DNA of 64,000 bases from Amnibacterium sp. CER49. GTDB taxonomy: Bacteria > Actinomycetota > Actinomycetes > Actinomycetales > Microbacteriaceae. Shown here piece after piece: positions 25,767-37,644 of the stretch. The notes under the pieces are model-generated. The model was not told the DNA's origin. It ran no database searches and saw only the letters and a list, made by a program, of their open reading frames with translations. Positions within the stretch are counted from its first letter, which is position 1, and each line of letters begins with the position of its first letter. Location of the stretch: assembly GCF_029846255.1 (NCBI RefSeq), contig NZ_JARVWQ010000001.1:434001-498000 (forward strand), written 5' to 3'. The translations under genes and the position numbers were made by a program.

Positions 25767-26315
25767 TCAGACCGGCTGCAGGGCGACGTGCGCGCCGTCC
25801 GGCAGCACGGTCGCGACCGGATCACCCCGGCGGACCACGCCGCCCGCGACCACGACGCCCATCACCCCGGCTCGCCGCACGACCTCGCCGCGGTCGTCGC
25901 GGCCGAGCATCTGCTTCAGCAGGCCCCGCTGGTGGTCGTCGATCTGCGAGCAGGGGTTGCGCAGGCCGGTGACCCGCACCACCGCGTCCGGCCCGAGCTC
26001 GAGCAGGGTGCCGGTCGGGAGGCCGAGCAGGTCGACGCCGCGCGTGGTGACGTTCTCCCCCATCGCGCCGGGCGGCACGACGAAGCCGGCCGCCGCCGCG
26101 TCCTCGAGCACCTCGATCGGGATGAGGTGCACCTGGCGCAGGTTCGGCTGCGTCGGATCGCGCCGCACCCGGGAGCGGTGCTGCACGGTCGTGCCCGCGT
26201 GCGCGTCGCCCTCGACGCCGAGCCCCTCGACCAGCGTGATCGCGGGCTCCGCGTCCTTCGAGAAGGCGTGGCGCGGGCTGCGGGCGACGCCCACGACGAC
26301 CGCGGCAGCCGGCAC
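25767..26315 (-). CDS. MOSC-domain protein
   Basis: MOSC (molybdenum cofactor sulfurase C-terminal) domain protein of 182 aa. It contains LVEGLGVEGDAHAGTTVQHR (about 31-50), PGAMGENVTTRGVDLLGLPT and VRVTGLRNPCSQIDDHQRGL (about 118-137) with the conserved cysteine thought to carry sulfur or bind the cofactor. Stand-alone bacterial MOSC proteins include YiiM-like reductase partners; the reaction here is unknown. GTG 26315 lies one base after the ffh stop, so it is probably cotranscribed with ffh. Confidence 0.88.
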   Translation of the reverse strand: MPAAAVVVGVARSPRHAFSKDAEPAITLVEGLGVEGDAHAGTTVQHRSRVRRDPTQPNLRQVHLIPIEVLEDAAAAGFVVPPGAMGENVTTRGVDLLGLPTGTLLELGPDAVVRVTGLRNPCSQIDDHQRGLLKQMLGRDDRGEVVRRAGVMGVVVAGGVVRRGDPVATVLPDGAHVALQPV

Positions 26316-26316
26316 G

Positions 26317-27876
26317 TCAGCGGCCGAGCAGCTTCTGCATCTTCGCGAGGTCGTCCTCGCTCGGCATCCCGTCGCCGCCCGCACCGAGGCCGAAGCCCGC
26401 GCCGGTCGATGCGGCGGGGCGTGCGGCGCGCCCCTCGGCGAGCGCCGCGTTCTCGGCGGCGCGCTTCGCCGGGTTGCCCGAGCGGGATCCGCCCTGCTTC
26501 TTCTTGCCCTGCTGCTTCGCGCCGGGACGCACGCCGGGGATCGGGCCCATGCCGGGCACCTGCGGCACCCCGCCGCGAGCCACGGTCCTCATCATCTTCG
26601 CGGCCTGGTCGAAGCGGGTGACGAGCTGGTTCACGTCGGTGACGGTCATGCCCGAGCCGCGGGCGATGCGGAGGCGCCGCGAGCCGTTCAGGAGCTTCGG
26701 GTTCTGCCGCTCGGCAGGCGTCATCGACTGGATGATCGCCTCGGTGCGCACGATCTCGCGCTCGTCGAAGTTCTCGAGCTGCTCGCGCATGCCGCGCGCT
26801 CCGGGCAGCATGCCGATCATCTTCTTCAGCGAGCCCATCTTGCGGAGCTGCTGCATCTGCTTCAGGAAGTCGTCGAGCGTGAAGGTGGCGGTGGCGAGCT
26901 TCTGCGCCATCTCGACGGCCTCGCGCTCGTCGAACGCCTGCTGCGCCTGCTCGATGAGCGTGAGGATGTCGCCGAGGTCGAGGATGCGGCTCGCCATGCG
27001 GTCGGGCCGGAACGGCTCGAAGTCGGTGAGGCGCTCGCCCGTGGAGGCGAAGAGGATCGGTCGGCCGGTGACGCTCGCGACCGAGAGCGCGGCGCCGCCG
27101 CGGGCGTCGCCGTCGAGCTTCGTGAGCACGACGCCGGTGAAGTCGACGCCGTCCTGGAACGCCTTCGCGGTGGTGACCGCGTCCTGGCCGATCATCGCGT
27201 CGAGGACGAACAGCACCTCGTCGGGATCCGTCGCGCGGCGGATGTCGGCGGCCTGCTTCATGAGCTCGGCGTCGACGCCGAGGCGGCCGGCCGTGTCGAT
27301 GACGACGACGTCGTACTGCTTGTCGCGGGCGAACCGCATCGCGTCCTTCGCGACCCGGACCGGGTTGCCGACGCCGTTGCCGGGCTCCGGCGCGTAGACG
27401 GCGGCGCCGGCCTGCTCGCCGACGACCTGGAGCTGCTGCACGGCGTTCGGGCGCTGCAGGTCGCAGGCGACGAGCAGCGGCGCGTGGCCCTCCGACTCGA
27501 GCCACTTCGCGAGCTTGCCGGCGAGGGTCGTCTTGCCCGCGCCCTGGAGGCCGGCGAGCATGATGACGGTCGGGGGCTGCTTCGCGAACGTGAGCCGCCG
27601 CTCCTCGCCGCCGAGGATGCCGATGAGCTCCTCGTTGACGATCTGCACCACCTGCTGCGCGGGGTTCAGCGCCTTGTTCAAGGTGGCGCCGAGCGCGCGC
27701 TCGCGGACCGTCCCGGTGAAGCGCTTGACGACGTCGAGGTTCACATCGGCGTCGAGCAGGGCGCGCCGGATCTCACGGACCGTGCCGTCGATGTCCGCGG
27801 CGGTGAGGACGCCCTTGCCGCGCAGGTTCGCGAGGGCCTGCGTGAGCCGATCGGACAGCGTGCCGAAGGTAGCCAT
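26317..27876 (-). CDS. ffh: Signal recognition particle protein Ffh
   Basis: GTPase that binds signal sequences and SRP RNA for cotranslational membrane targeting. The 519 aa product has the N domain, G1 GLQGAGKTTLAGKLAKWL (about 108-125), DTAGRLGVD, TKLDGDARGGAALS and a C-terminal methionine-rich M domain (LDDFLKQMQQLRKMGSLKKM), then a Gly/Lys/Arg/Ala-rich tail. ATG 27876 has TAGGAT nine bases upstream. I looked for SRP RNA in the flanking gaps and did not see it. Confidence 0.97.
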   Translation of the reverse strand: MATFGTLSDRLTQALANLRGKGVLTAADIDGTVREIRRALLDADVNLDVVKRFTGTVRERALGATLNKALNPAQQVVQIVNEELIGILGGEERRLTFAKQPPTVIMLAGLQGAGKTTLAGKLAKWLESEGHAPLLVACDLQRPNAVQQLQVVGEQAGAAVYAPEPGNGVGNPVRVAKDAMRFARDKQYDVVVIDTAGRLGVDAELMKQAADIRRATDPDEVLFVLDAMIGQDAVTTAKAFQDGVDFTGVVLTKLDGDARGGAALSVASVTGRPILFASTGERLTDFEPFRPDRMASRILDLGDILTLIEQAQQAFDEREAVEMAQKLATATFTLDDFLKQMQQLRKMGSLKKMIGMLPGARGMREQLENFDEREIVRTEAIIQSMTPAERQNPKLLNGSRRLRIARGSGMTVTDVNQLVTRFDQAAKMMRTVARGGVPQVPGMGPIPGVRPGAKQQGKKKQGGSRSGNPAKRAAENAALAEGRAARPAASTGAGFGLGAGGDGMPSEDDLAKMQKLLGR

Positions 27877-28044
27877 AGCCGTCGAATCCTACCGGCGGCG
27901 TCCGCGATCGCCGCGGCGCTCCCCCGCCGCGAGCCTGTGCGGGTCTCGTTCCACCGTTCCCCACCCGCACGACCGTCCGCTGCTGCGCAGCGCGCCGGTA
28001 CCAGCGGGGCGTGTTCGTGGCACGCCGTGCTGCTGCGCCAGGAC

Positions 28045-29067
28045 CTACGGCGCGACGCGGATCGAGCCAGGTCCGTGGACGTACTGGTCGAGGAGGGAGC
28101 GCTCCTCCGCGTCGGTGAGGCCGGCGCCGTGCGGGCCGGGCTGCGGGCGCGCGTCCTCCCACGCGAGCACGTCCGCGTACGTCTGCTCGAGCGGCCGGGC
28201 CGTGAGTCCCGCGGCGCGCGCGCGGGAGGTGTCGCGGCTGTTCATGCCCCGCCAGGCGGGGTCGTCGATCCAGAGCGGCAAGGACCGCGGCCCCATCCAG
28301 ATGTCGACCCCGTGCTCGCGCAGCCACGCCTCGGGCGCCGGGACGAGCGGCCCCGTGTACCCGGCGACGCGCGCGGCGACGGCGAGGTGCTCGCCGAGCG
28401 GCAGCGGCTCACCGCTCGTGTTGAACACGCCCGCGGTGCCGCGCTCGGCCGAGTCGACGAGCCAGGTCGCGAGGTCGCGCACGTCGATCACCGCGACCGC
28501 GGCGCCGAGCGCGTCGGGCACGAGCACGCCGCGCGGATCCGACGGGTGGGCGAGCCGCCACGGCCAGTACCCGGAGCGGCCGGACCGGTCGCCCGGCCCT
28601 CCGATCAGGCCGGCGCGCGCGATCAGCGTCCGGTCCGCGCCGAACGCGCCGAGCACCGCCTGCTCGCAGGCGACCTTCGCCTCGCCGTACTGCTCCATGC
28701 CCGCCACGTCGGCCTCGAGCGCCGGCAGCAGCGGGGCGTGCTCGTCCTGCCCCGGCGCGCCCTGGTCCGCGTAGACGTTGCTCGTCGAGACGAACAGGTA
28801 GCGCGCGGCGGCAGGCTCGAGCGCGGCGACGGCGCGGCGCACCTGCCCGGGCTGCGTCGCGACGTCGAGCACCGCGTCCCAGGCCTCGCTCCGCACCGCA
28901 TCGAGCGCGGCGGTGCGATCGCGGTCGGCGACGACGAGGCGGGCGCCGTCCGGGGCGCCGCCCGAGGAGCCGCGGGCGAGGCAGGCGACGTCGTGACCGC
29001 GGGACGCGGCCTCCACGGCGGCCGCCCGGCCGAGCCAGCCGGTGCCGCCGAGCACGAGGAGCTTCAC
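28045..29067 (-). CDS. NAD-dependent epimerase/dehydratase family protein
   Basis: Extended SDR-like protein of 340 aa. N-terminal dinucleotide site LLVLGGTGWLGRAAAVEAA (about 3-21); YLFVSTSNVYADQG and MEQYGEAKVACEQAV (Y-x-x-x-K, about 134-148) complete the catalytic set, and ARAGLIGGPGDRSGRSGYWP follows. It resembles atypical SDR proteins annotated as reductases; the substrate is unknown. The GTG start at 29067 is 37 bases from the divergent aldo/keto reductase gene, so the promoters overlap. The 168 bases between its stop and ffh hold no gene. Confidence 0.82.
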   Translation of the reverse strand: MKLLVLGGTGWLGRAAAVEAASRGHDVACLARGSSGGAPDGARLVVADRDRTAALDAVRSEAWDAVLDVATQPGQVRRAVAALEPAAARYLFVSTSNVYADQGAPGQDEHAPLLPALEADVAGMEQYGEAKVACEQAVLGAFGADRTLIARAGLIGGPGDRSGRSGYWPWRLAHPSDPRGVLVPDALGAAVAVIDVRDLATWLVDSAERGTAGVFNTSGEPLPLGEHLAVAARVAGYTGPLVPAPEAWLREHGVDIWMGPRSLPLWIDDPAWRGMNSRDTSRARAAGLTARPLEQTYADVLAWEDARPQPGPHGAGLTDAEERSLLDQYVHGPGSIRVAP

Positions 29068-29091
29068 GGAACCAGTCAACCGCCGAGCGGC

Positions 29092-29097
29092 TACCGT
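29092..29097 (+). promoter_or_regulatory. -10 hexamer TACCGT for a leaderless start
   Basis: TACCGT seven bases before GTG 29105; no Shine-Dalgarno sequence is present. Confidence 0.5.
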
Positions 29098-29104
29098 CCG
29101 GAAG

Positions 29105-30013
29105 GTGCAGTCCGCCCCCCTTGGAACGACCGGCCTCGACGTGACCCGGATCGTGGCCGGCGCGCCGCGGGCACCGCTGCCGGTGGCCCGAGGCGTCGAC
29201 GCGCTCGGCGAGGCCTGGGACCAGGTCGGCGTGCGGGCGGTCGACGTGACCGACCTCGCGGCCGAGGGCGAGACCGCGGCGGAACGCTTCCTGCAGGAGC
29301 GGCAGCCGGACGACGCGGTCGTGCTCGCGGGGCTCGGCGGGACCGCCGGCCCGGAGCGCGGCGCCGACCACTCCCCCGCCCGGATCTCGAGGGCGCTCGA
29401 GGCCGCGTCGCGGCGGCTCGGCCGCGTCGACCTGGGATGGCTCGCGGGCGCGGATGCCGCCACCCCGCTCCCCGAGACCCTCGCGCTGCTCGCGAGCGCG
29501 ATCGAGGATGGGCGGCTCCGGGCCTGGGGCGCCGCCGGCGTCGACGTGTGGAGGCTCGAGGCCCTGCTCACCGCCGCCGACCGCGAGGGCGTGCCGCGGC
29601 CGGCCTTCGTGCGGAACCGGATGAACCTGCTCGAACGCGGCGACGAGCGCGACCTGATGCCGCTCGCAGTCGGCGAGGGCCTCGGCGTGCTGCCCCGGAA
29701 CCCGTTCGCGAGCGGGCGCCTCACCGATCGTCATGTCGCCGCGGAGGAGGCGGCGGAGCGGGCGGCGGCAGCGGGCGCGCCCCGGACGACCGCGACCGAC
29801 CCCGCGCTGCCGGCGCTGCTCGTGCTCCGCGACCTCGCGCGGGACCGCGACACGAGCACGGCGGCGCTCGCGCTGGCGTGGCTCGCCGGCCACGCCTCCG
29901 ATCCTCGACCGGTCGTCGCAGCGACCTCGCAGGCGGTCTGGGAGACGGTCCACGCCGCGCTCGAGCTCGACGTGGACGACGAGCTGCGCGAGCGGATGAG
30001 CTCCGTCCGCTGA
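29105..30013 (+). CDS. Aldo/keto reductase-like protein
   Basis: TIM-barrel protein of 302 aa that resembles aldo/keto reductases: it begins LGTTGLDVTRIVAGAP and has RISRALEAASRRLGRVDLGWL, LLASAIEDGRLRAWGAAGV and LALAWLAGHASDPRPVVAAT near the end. The usual catalytic D-x-A-x-x-Y segment reads VDVTDLAAEGETAAERFL and lacks the expected tyrosine, so catalysis in the normal way is doubtful. GTG 29105 is set by TACCGT. It is divergent from an SDR gene and ends three bases from a convergent HD-domain gene. Confidence 0.72.
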   Translation: MQSAPLGTTGLDVTRIVAGAPRAPLPVARGVDALGEAWDQVGVRAVDVTDLAAEGETAAERFLQERQPDDAVVLAGLGGTAGPERGADHSPARISRALEAASRRLGRVDLGWLAGADAATPLPETLALLASAIEDGRLRAWGAAGVDVWRLEALLTAADREGVPRPAFVRNRMNLLERGDERDLMPLAVGEGLGVLPRNPFASGRLTDRHVAAEEAAERAAAAGAPRTTATDPALPALLVLRDLARDRDTSTAALALAWLAGHASDPRPVVAATSQAVWETVHAALELDVDDELRERMSSVR

Positions 30014-30015
30014 GC

Positions 30016-30618
30016 TCAGGCCCGCTCGAGCGGGTTCTCGGCGAGCCGCCGGTCGAGGCCGCCCGCGACGAGGCGCGCGGCCTGCGAGGCGGGCTTGCGC
30101 GCCGCCTGGTCGGTGAGGCAGGCACCGAACTCACGGGCGAGGGTGAGCCGCGGGTGCCGGGCGAGCACCTCCGCGACCTGGTCGGCGGGCAGCACGTCGG
30201 GGCGGGCGCCCGAGATGTCGAGGCCCGTCGCGATCTCGAGCAGGTGCCCGTCGGGGTCCTCCCCCGGGTCGACCTCGCGCCACATGTGCCGCTCGATCAC
30301 CTCGACGAGGCGGTCGCGGCGAGGCGCCGGCCACCCGGCGCCCGCGGCGAGCACCCACGCGACGTGCCCGCCCGCGGTCTCGAACGGCGCGGTGTGGCTG
30401 TCGAAGACGGGCACGAGCCCGACGTCGTGCAGCAGGGCGGCGACGTGGAGCAGCTCGGGATCCGCGGACGGCACCCCGAGCGCGTCCGCGAAGCCGAGCG
30501 CCCAGTACCAGGAGCGCACCGAGTGGTTCAGCAGCGCCGGGCTGCAGTACCGCGCGGCGACCTCGCGGGCGGCGACGGCCGCCGGCGTGGACGGTACCGG
30601 GATCTCGATCAGGCGCAT
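30016..30618 (-). CDS. HD-domain phosphohydrolase
   Basis: Metal-dependent HD-superfamily protein of 200 aa. Ligands appear in order: His in LLNHSVRSWYWALGFAD (about 31), HD in LLHVAALLHDVGLVPVF (about 61-70), and later the distal Asp in GLDISGARPDVLP. The pattern is close to bacterial cyanamide-hydratase-like HD proteins, which are often annotated only as HD domain. ATG 30618 has CAGGAT six bases upstream, and this promoter overlaps that of the divergent carbonic anhydrase-like gene. Confidence 0.82.
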   Translation of the reverse strand: MRLIEIPVPSTPAAVAAREVAARYCSPALLNHSVRSWYWALGFADALGVPSADPELLHVAALLHDVGLVPVFDSHTAPFETAGGHVAWVLAAGAGWPAPRRDRLVEVIERHMWREVDPGEDPDGHLLEIATGLDISGARPDVLPADQVAEVLARHPRLTLAREFGACLTDQAARKPASQAARLVAGGLDRRLAENPLERA

Positions 30619-30633
30619 GCCCGCATCCTGGCC

Positions 30634-30639
30634 TAGCGT
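30634..30639 (+). promoter_or_regulatory. -10 hexamer TAGCGT for a leaderless start
   Basis: TAGCGT six bases before GTG 30646. The divergent HD gene's CAGGAT (30625-30630, minus strand) is only three bases away, so RNA polymerase cannot hold both promoters at once. Confidence 0.55.
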
Positions 30640-30645
30640 GCCGAC

Positions 30646-31161
30646 GTGGCTCCGATCCTGCCGTTCGACGGCGTGCTGCCCGAGACCGACCCCTCCGCGT
30701 TCATCGCGTCCACGGCGACCCTGATCGGCCGCGTCCGGGTGCGGGCCGACGCCGTCGTGATGTTCGGCGCGGTGCTCCGCGGCGACCGCGACGAAATCGA
30801 GCTCGGCGAGGGCAGCAACCTGCAGGACAACGTCGTCGTCCACTGCGACCCCGGCTCCCCCGCCCGGATCGGGCGGAACGTGAGCGTCGGGCACGGCGCC
30901 GTGGTGCACGGCTGCACGATCGAGGACGACGTGCTCGTCGGCATGAACGCGACGGTGCTGAACGGGGCCGTCATCGGCACCGGCTCGCTCGTCGCGGGCG
31001 GCGCGGTCGTGCTCGAGGGCACCGCCGTCCCGCCGCGCTCGCTCGTCGCGGGCGTGCCGGCGAAGGTGCGCCGGTCGATCACCGACGAGGAGCTCGACGG
31101 CATCCGCCGCAACGCGGCGACCTACCGCGAGCTCGGCACCGCCTACCGCGCCTCCTCCTGA
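30646..31161 (+). CDS. Gamma-class carbonic anhydrase-like hexapeptide protein
   Basis: Left-handed beta-helix protein of 171 aa (PaaY/CaiE/Cam type). Hexapeptide rungs run from about residue 20 to 140. The zinc histidines are present: one in NVVVHCDPG (about 66), and two in VGHGAVVHGC (about 84 and 89). MFGAVLRGDRDEIELGEGSN matches the family's R-x-D region. It may hydrate CO2 or be a thioesterase-like paralog. It starts with a leaderless GTG and is convergent with ftsY. Confidence 0.88.
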   Translation: MAPILPFDGVLPETDPSAFIASTATLIGRVRVRADAVVMFGAVLRGDRDEIELGEGSNLQDNVVVHCDPGSPARIGRNVSVGHGAVVHGCTIEDDVLVGMNATVLNGAVIGTGSLVAGGAVVLEGTAVPPRSLVAGVPAKVRRSITDEELDGIRRNAATYRELGTAYRASS

Positions 31162-31223
31162 CGGTCGGCTCCGGGCGCCGCGGAACCGCAGGAAGCGGCA
31201 CGCGCCGGAGAGGGAGGAGGCGC

Positions 31224-32099
31224 TCAGCCCACGAGGCCCGCGGCGAAGACGCTCGGGGTGAAGCCGGTGAGGTCGCCGATGCGCTCCCCCTGGCCGATGA
31301 GCTTCACCGGCAGGCCCGTCTCGTCCTGGACCCGCAGCACGAACCCGCCCTTCGCGGTGCCGTCGAGCTTCGTGATGACGAGCCCGGTGACGCCCGCGTG
31401 CTCGATGAAGACCTCGGCCTGCACGACGCCGTTCTGACCGGTGGTCGCGTCGAGGACGAGGAGGACCTCGCTGATCGGCGTCAGCTTCTCGACCACGCGC
31501 TTGATCTTGCCGAGCTCGTCCATGAGGCCGCCCTTGGTGTGCAGGCGCCCGGCGGTGTCGATGAGCACGATCTCGGTGCCCGTCCGCATCGCGTGCTCGA
31601 CCGTCTGGTAGGCCACCGACGCCGGGTCCTGGCCCGGGTGCTGCGGCCGGACCACCTCGGCGCCCGCCCGCTCGGCCCAGGTCGCGACCTGCTCGACCGC
31701 GGCGGCGCGGAACGTGTCGGCGGCGCCGACGACGACGGAGCGACCGTAGTTCCCGACGAACCTCGCGAACTTGCCGATCGTGGTGGTCTTGCCGACCCCG
31801 TTCACGCCGACCATGAGCACCACGGCGGGGCGTGCGGAGAGCTTGAGGGTCGGGTCGAACCCGGCGAGGCGCTCCTCCACGTCCTCGCGGAGCATCCGCT
31901 GCAGGTCGCGCGGGTCGGTGACCCGGAACTTCTCGACCTTCTCCTTGAGGTCCGTGATCATCGACTCGGTGATGTCGGGGCCGAAGTCGGCGCCGATGAG
32001 CGCGGCCTCGAGGTCGTCCCACGTGTCGTCGTCGATGACCCGGACGGTCTGGAACAGGCCACGCAGCCGCGCGCCGAACGACAGGGTGCGCTCCGCCAT
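31224..32099 (-). CDS. ftsY: SRP receptor FtsY
   Basis: GTPase receptor that docks the ribosome-SRP complex at the membrane. The 291 aa product is essentially the NG domain: VVLMVGVNGVGKTTTIGKF (G1, about 96-114), GAADTFRAAAVEQ, DTAGRLHTKGGLMDELGK, TKLDGTAKGGFVLRVQDE and GEGE-like GQGERIGDL. The acidic A domain of E. coli FtsY is absent, as in many Gram-positives. TAGCCT six bases before ATG 32099 marks a leaderless start. Confidence 0.97.
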   Translation of the reverse strand: MAERTLSFGARLRGLFQTVRVIDDDTWDDLEAALIGADFGPDITESMITDLKEKVEKFRVTDPRDLQRMLREDVEERLAGFDPTLKLSARPAVVLMVGVNGVGKTTTIGKFARFVGNYGRSVVVGAADTFRAAAVEQVATWAERAGAEVVRPQHPGQDPASVAYQTVEHAMRTGTEIVLIDTAGRLHTKGGLMDELGKIKRVVEKLTPISEVLLVLDATTGQNGVVQAEVFIEHAGVTGLVITKLDGTAKGGFVLRVQDETGLPVKLIGQGERIGDLTGFTPSVFAAGLVG

Positions 32100-32105
32100 G
32101 GCTCC

Positions 32106-32111
32106 AGGCTA
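32106..32111 (-). promoter_or_regulatory. -10 hexamer TAGCCT for leaderless ftsY
   Basis: Minus-strand TAGCCT, six bases before ATG 32099. Confidence 0.55.
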
Positions 32112-32201
32112 GCCGCGAGGCGGCTTCCATCGGGCTGGCGGCCCGCGCCCAGCGGCGCGGACGTAGCGTGCCGACGCACGTGACAGCGACGAGGAGACCC
32201 C

Positions 32202-33089
32202 ATGCCCGACACCCCGCGGATCACCCTGCTCGGCACCGGCACGATGGGCGTCGGCATGGCGCACTCGCTGCTGCGTGCCGGTCTGCCCGTGACGGTCTGG
32301 AACCGGCACGCGGACCGCGCGCGTCCGCTCGCCGGCGACGGCGCGGTCGTCGCGGAGACGCTCGAGGACGCCGTGCACGAGGCGGACGTCGTGATCACCA
32401 TGCTGTTCGACGCCGACGCGGTGGCCGAGGTCATGGAGCAGGCGGCCGGCGCGATGCGCGACGGCGCGGTCTGGGTGCAGTCCGCGACCGTGGGCCGCGA
32501 CGGCATCGCCCGGCTCGCGCGCTTCGCCGAGGAGCACGGCCTGACGATGGTCGACGCGCCGATGGTCGGCACGAAGCAGCCCGCCGAGGAGGGCAGGCTC
32601 GCGATCCTCGCCGCCGGCCCCGCGCGCACGCGCGACCTGGTGCAGCCCGCGTTCGACGCCATGGGCGCGAAGACGGTCTGGCTCGGCGACGAGCCCGGCC
32701 CGGCGAGCGCCTTGAAGCTCGTCGCGAACTCGTGGGTCGCCGCGCTGACCGCCGCGACCGCCCAGGGCATCGAGCAGGCGCGCGGCTTCGGCATCGATCC
32801 GGCGAGGTTCCTCGAGACGATCTCGGGCGGGGCCGCCGACAGCGCCTACCTGCAGCTGAAGGGGAGTGCGATCCTCGAGCAGCGCTTCGACCCGCAGTTC
32901 GGCCTCGACGGGCTGCTCAAGGACCTGCGGCTCATCCGGACCGCCACCGCCGAGGCGGGTGTGCCGACCACGCTCGTCGACGCGCTCGTCGCCCTGTTCG
33001 CGCAGGCGAGCGAGGAGGGCCACGGCAAGGAGGACATCGCGGCGGTGGCCGCGAGCTTCGCCCCCGCGGGCGCCGCGCCCGCGGTCTAG
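32202..33089 (+). CDS. NAD(P)-dependent 3-hydroxyisobutyrate dehydrogenase-family reductase
   Basis: Beta-hydroxyacid dehydrogenase of 295 aa. Coenzyme site ITLLGTGTMGVGMAHSLLRA (about 6-25); substrate loop GLTMVDAPMVGTKQPAEEGR (about 115-134, in place of the usual D-A-P-V-S-G); catalytic lysine in SALKLVANSWVAALTAATAQ (about 169-188). This combination is typical of 6-phosphogluconate/3-HIBADH-like or imine-reductase-like members. GAGGAGAC precedes ATG 32202. It is followed after 11 bases by a shikimate-dehydrogenase-like gene, probably with its own -10 (TAGCGT over the stop codon). Confidence 0.86.
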   Translation: MPDTPRITLLGTGTMGVGMAHSLLRAGLPVTVWNRHADRARPLAGDGAVVAETLEDAVHEADVVITMLFDADAVAEVMEQAAGAMRDGAVWVQSATVGRDGIARLARFAEEHGLTMVDAPMVGTKQPAEEGRLAILAAGPARTRDLVQPAFDAMGAKTVWLGDEPGPASALKLVANSWVAALTAATAQGIEQARGFGIDPARFLETISGGAADSAYLQLKGSAILEQRFDPQFGLDGLLKDLRLIRTATAEAGVPTTLVDALVALFAQASEEGHGKEDIAAVAASFAPAGAAPAV

Positions 33090-33100
33090 CGTCGGGGAGC

Positions 33101-33907
33101 ATGCCGACGCTCTCGAAGGACACGCTCCTCTGCATCTCGCTCGCGGGACGGCCGAGCAACCTCGGCACGCGGTTCCACAACTTCCTCTACGACGAGCTCG
33201 GGCTCGACTTCGTCTACAAAGCGTTCACGACGACCGATCTCGAGGGCGCGGTGCGGGGCGTGCGTGCCCTGGGCATCCGGGGCTGCTCGGTGTCGATGCC
33301 GTTCAAATCGGCGATCATCCCCTTCGTCGACATCGTCGAGGACTCGGCAGCCGCGATCGAGGCGGTGAACACCGTCGTGAACGACGACGGCGTGCTCACC
33401 GCGGCGAACACCGATGTCGAGGCCGTCACCGAGCTGCTCGACCGGGAGCGCGTGCCGCGAGACCTCCGGGTCGCCGTCCGCGGCAGCGGCAGCATGGCGG
33501 CAGCGGTGACCGCGGCGTTCCGCCGCGCCGGGTTCGAGGCGGTGACGATCGTCGCCCGCGACGCGGCTGCCGGACGGACGCTCGCCGACCGGACCGGGTA
33601 CCGCTGGGTCGCCGAGCCGGAGCCGGCGGATCTGCTCGTGAACGTCACCCCGCTCGGCATGGCCGGACGCGATGCGGACGCGCTCGCGTTCGACGAGTCG
33701 CTCGTGCGGGCGGCTCGGATGCTGTTCGACGTGGTCGCGCTTCCCGTCGAGACCCCGCTCGTGCGCCTCGCGCGGTCCGCCGGTCTCCCGGTGCTGACGG
33801 GGGCCGAGGTGCACGCCCTGCAGGCCGCGCTGCAGTTCGAGCGCTACACGGGCATCCGCCTCACGCGCGATCAGATCGATCGCGCGAGCGCCTTCTCCCG
33901 CGCATAG
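33101..33907 (+). CDS. Shikimate 5-dehydrogenase-like protein (HI0607/SdhL type)
   Basis: AroE-fold protein of 268 aa. Conserved parts: SMPFKSAIIPFVDIVEDSA with the catalytic lysine (about 67-70), VNTVVNDDGVLTAANTDVEA (about 88-107, N-T and T-D substrate positions), and NVTPLGMAG near residue 183. The nucleotide loop is GSGSMAAAVTAAF instead of GAGGA-x-x-A. The N-terminal shikimate-binding S-x-S motif is replaced by GRPSNLGTRFHN. This argues against the biosynthetic AroE and for the SdhL paralog, whose function is unknown. Confidence 0.8.
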   Translation: MPTLSKDTLLCISLAGRPSNLGTRFHNFLYDELGLDFVYKAFTTTDLEGAVRGVRALGIRGCSVSMPFKSAIIPFVDIVEDSAAAIEAVNTVVNDDGVLTAANTDVEAVTELLDRERVPRDLRVAVRGSGSMAAAVTAAFRRAGFEAVTIVARDAAAGRTLADRTGYRWVAEPEPADLLVNVTPLGMAGRDADALAFDESLVRAARMLFDVVALPVETPLVRLARSAGLPVLTGAEVHALQAALQFERYTGIRLTRDQIDRASAFSRA

Positions 33908-34185
33908 CAAGCGCATTCGGAATGCGAGAAATGTCCCCGTAATGCGGGATGGTGGCGAATAGGACGACGGAATTACGGTTGTCCCACAGCCGCTACCCGA
34001 TGGGTCACGGATATCCCGGAAGGGGTCTCCGTGAACACAGCCCGTCCGACTGCTCGCTGCGGCCGTCGCCGGCCTCCCTCGAGTCCCACCCCGCACCGGG
34101 ATCTCGAACGAGGAGCCGGCGGCGGCGGCGGTGAGGGTAGCGGCTGCTCTGCGCTCATGGTCCGCGCCCGCTCACGCGGTCGCGG
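33908..34185. other. 278-base gap between convergent genes with several small hairpins
   Basis: Less GC-rich than its surroundings at the left. Visible inverted repeats: CGCATT-CGG-AATGCG (33912-33926) 5 bases past a stop, CCCG-TAATG-CGGG near 33936, and CACGGA with TCCGTG around 34009-34036. These may together terminate the convergent transcripts. I see no convincing gene; short open frames on both strands lack family signs. Confidence 0.45.
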
Positions 34186-37593
<3,408 letters not shown>

Positions 37594-37644
37594 GCTTCCT
37601 CCCGCGCCGCTGCAACCGTAGCGGCGCGCGCGGACATCGCCTGA

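Noticed and set aside
27877-28044. SRP RNA (ffs) gene next to ffh
   Set aside because: The 168-base gap lacks the conserved helix 8 pattern; nothing else structured was found.
25456-30636. Plus-strand open frame of about 1726 codons
   Set aside because: Antisense to MOSC, ffh and the SDR gene, all with clear motifs. Low-complexity Arg-rich translation; an artefact of GC-biased third positions.
33908-34185. Transposon remnant in the less GC-rich gap before smc
   Set aside because: No transposase-like translation and no terminal repeat pair; only small hairpins that fit termination.
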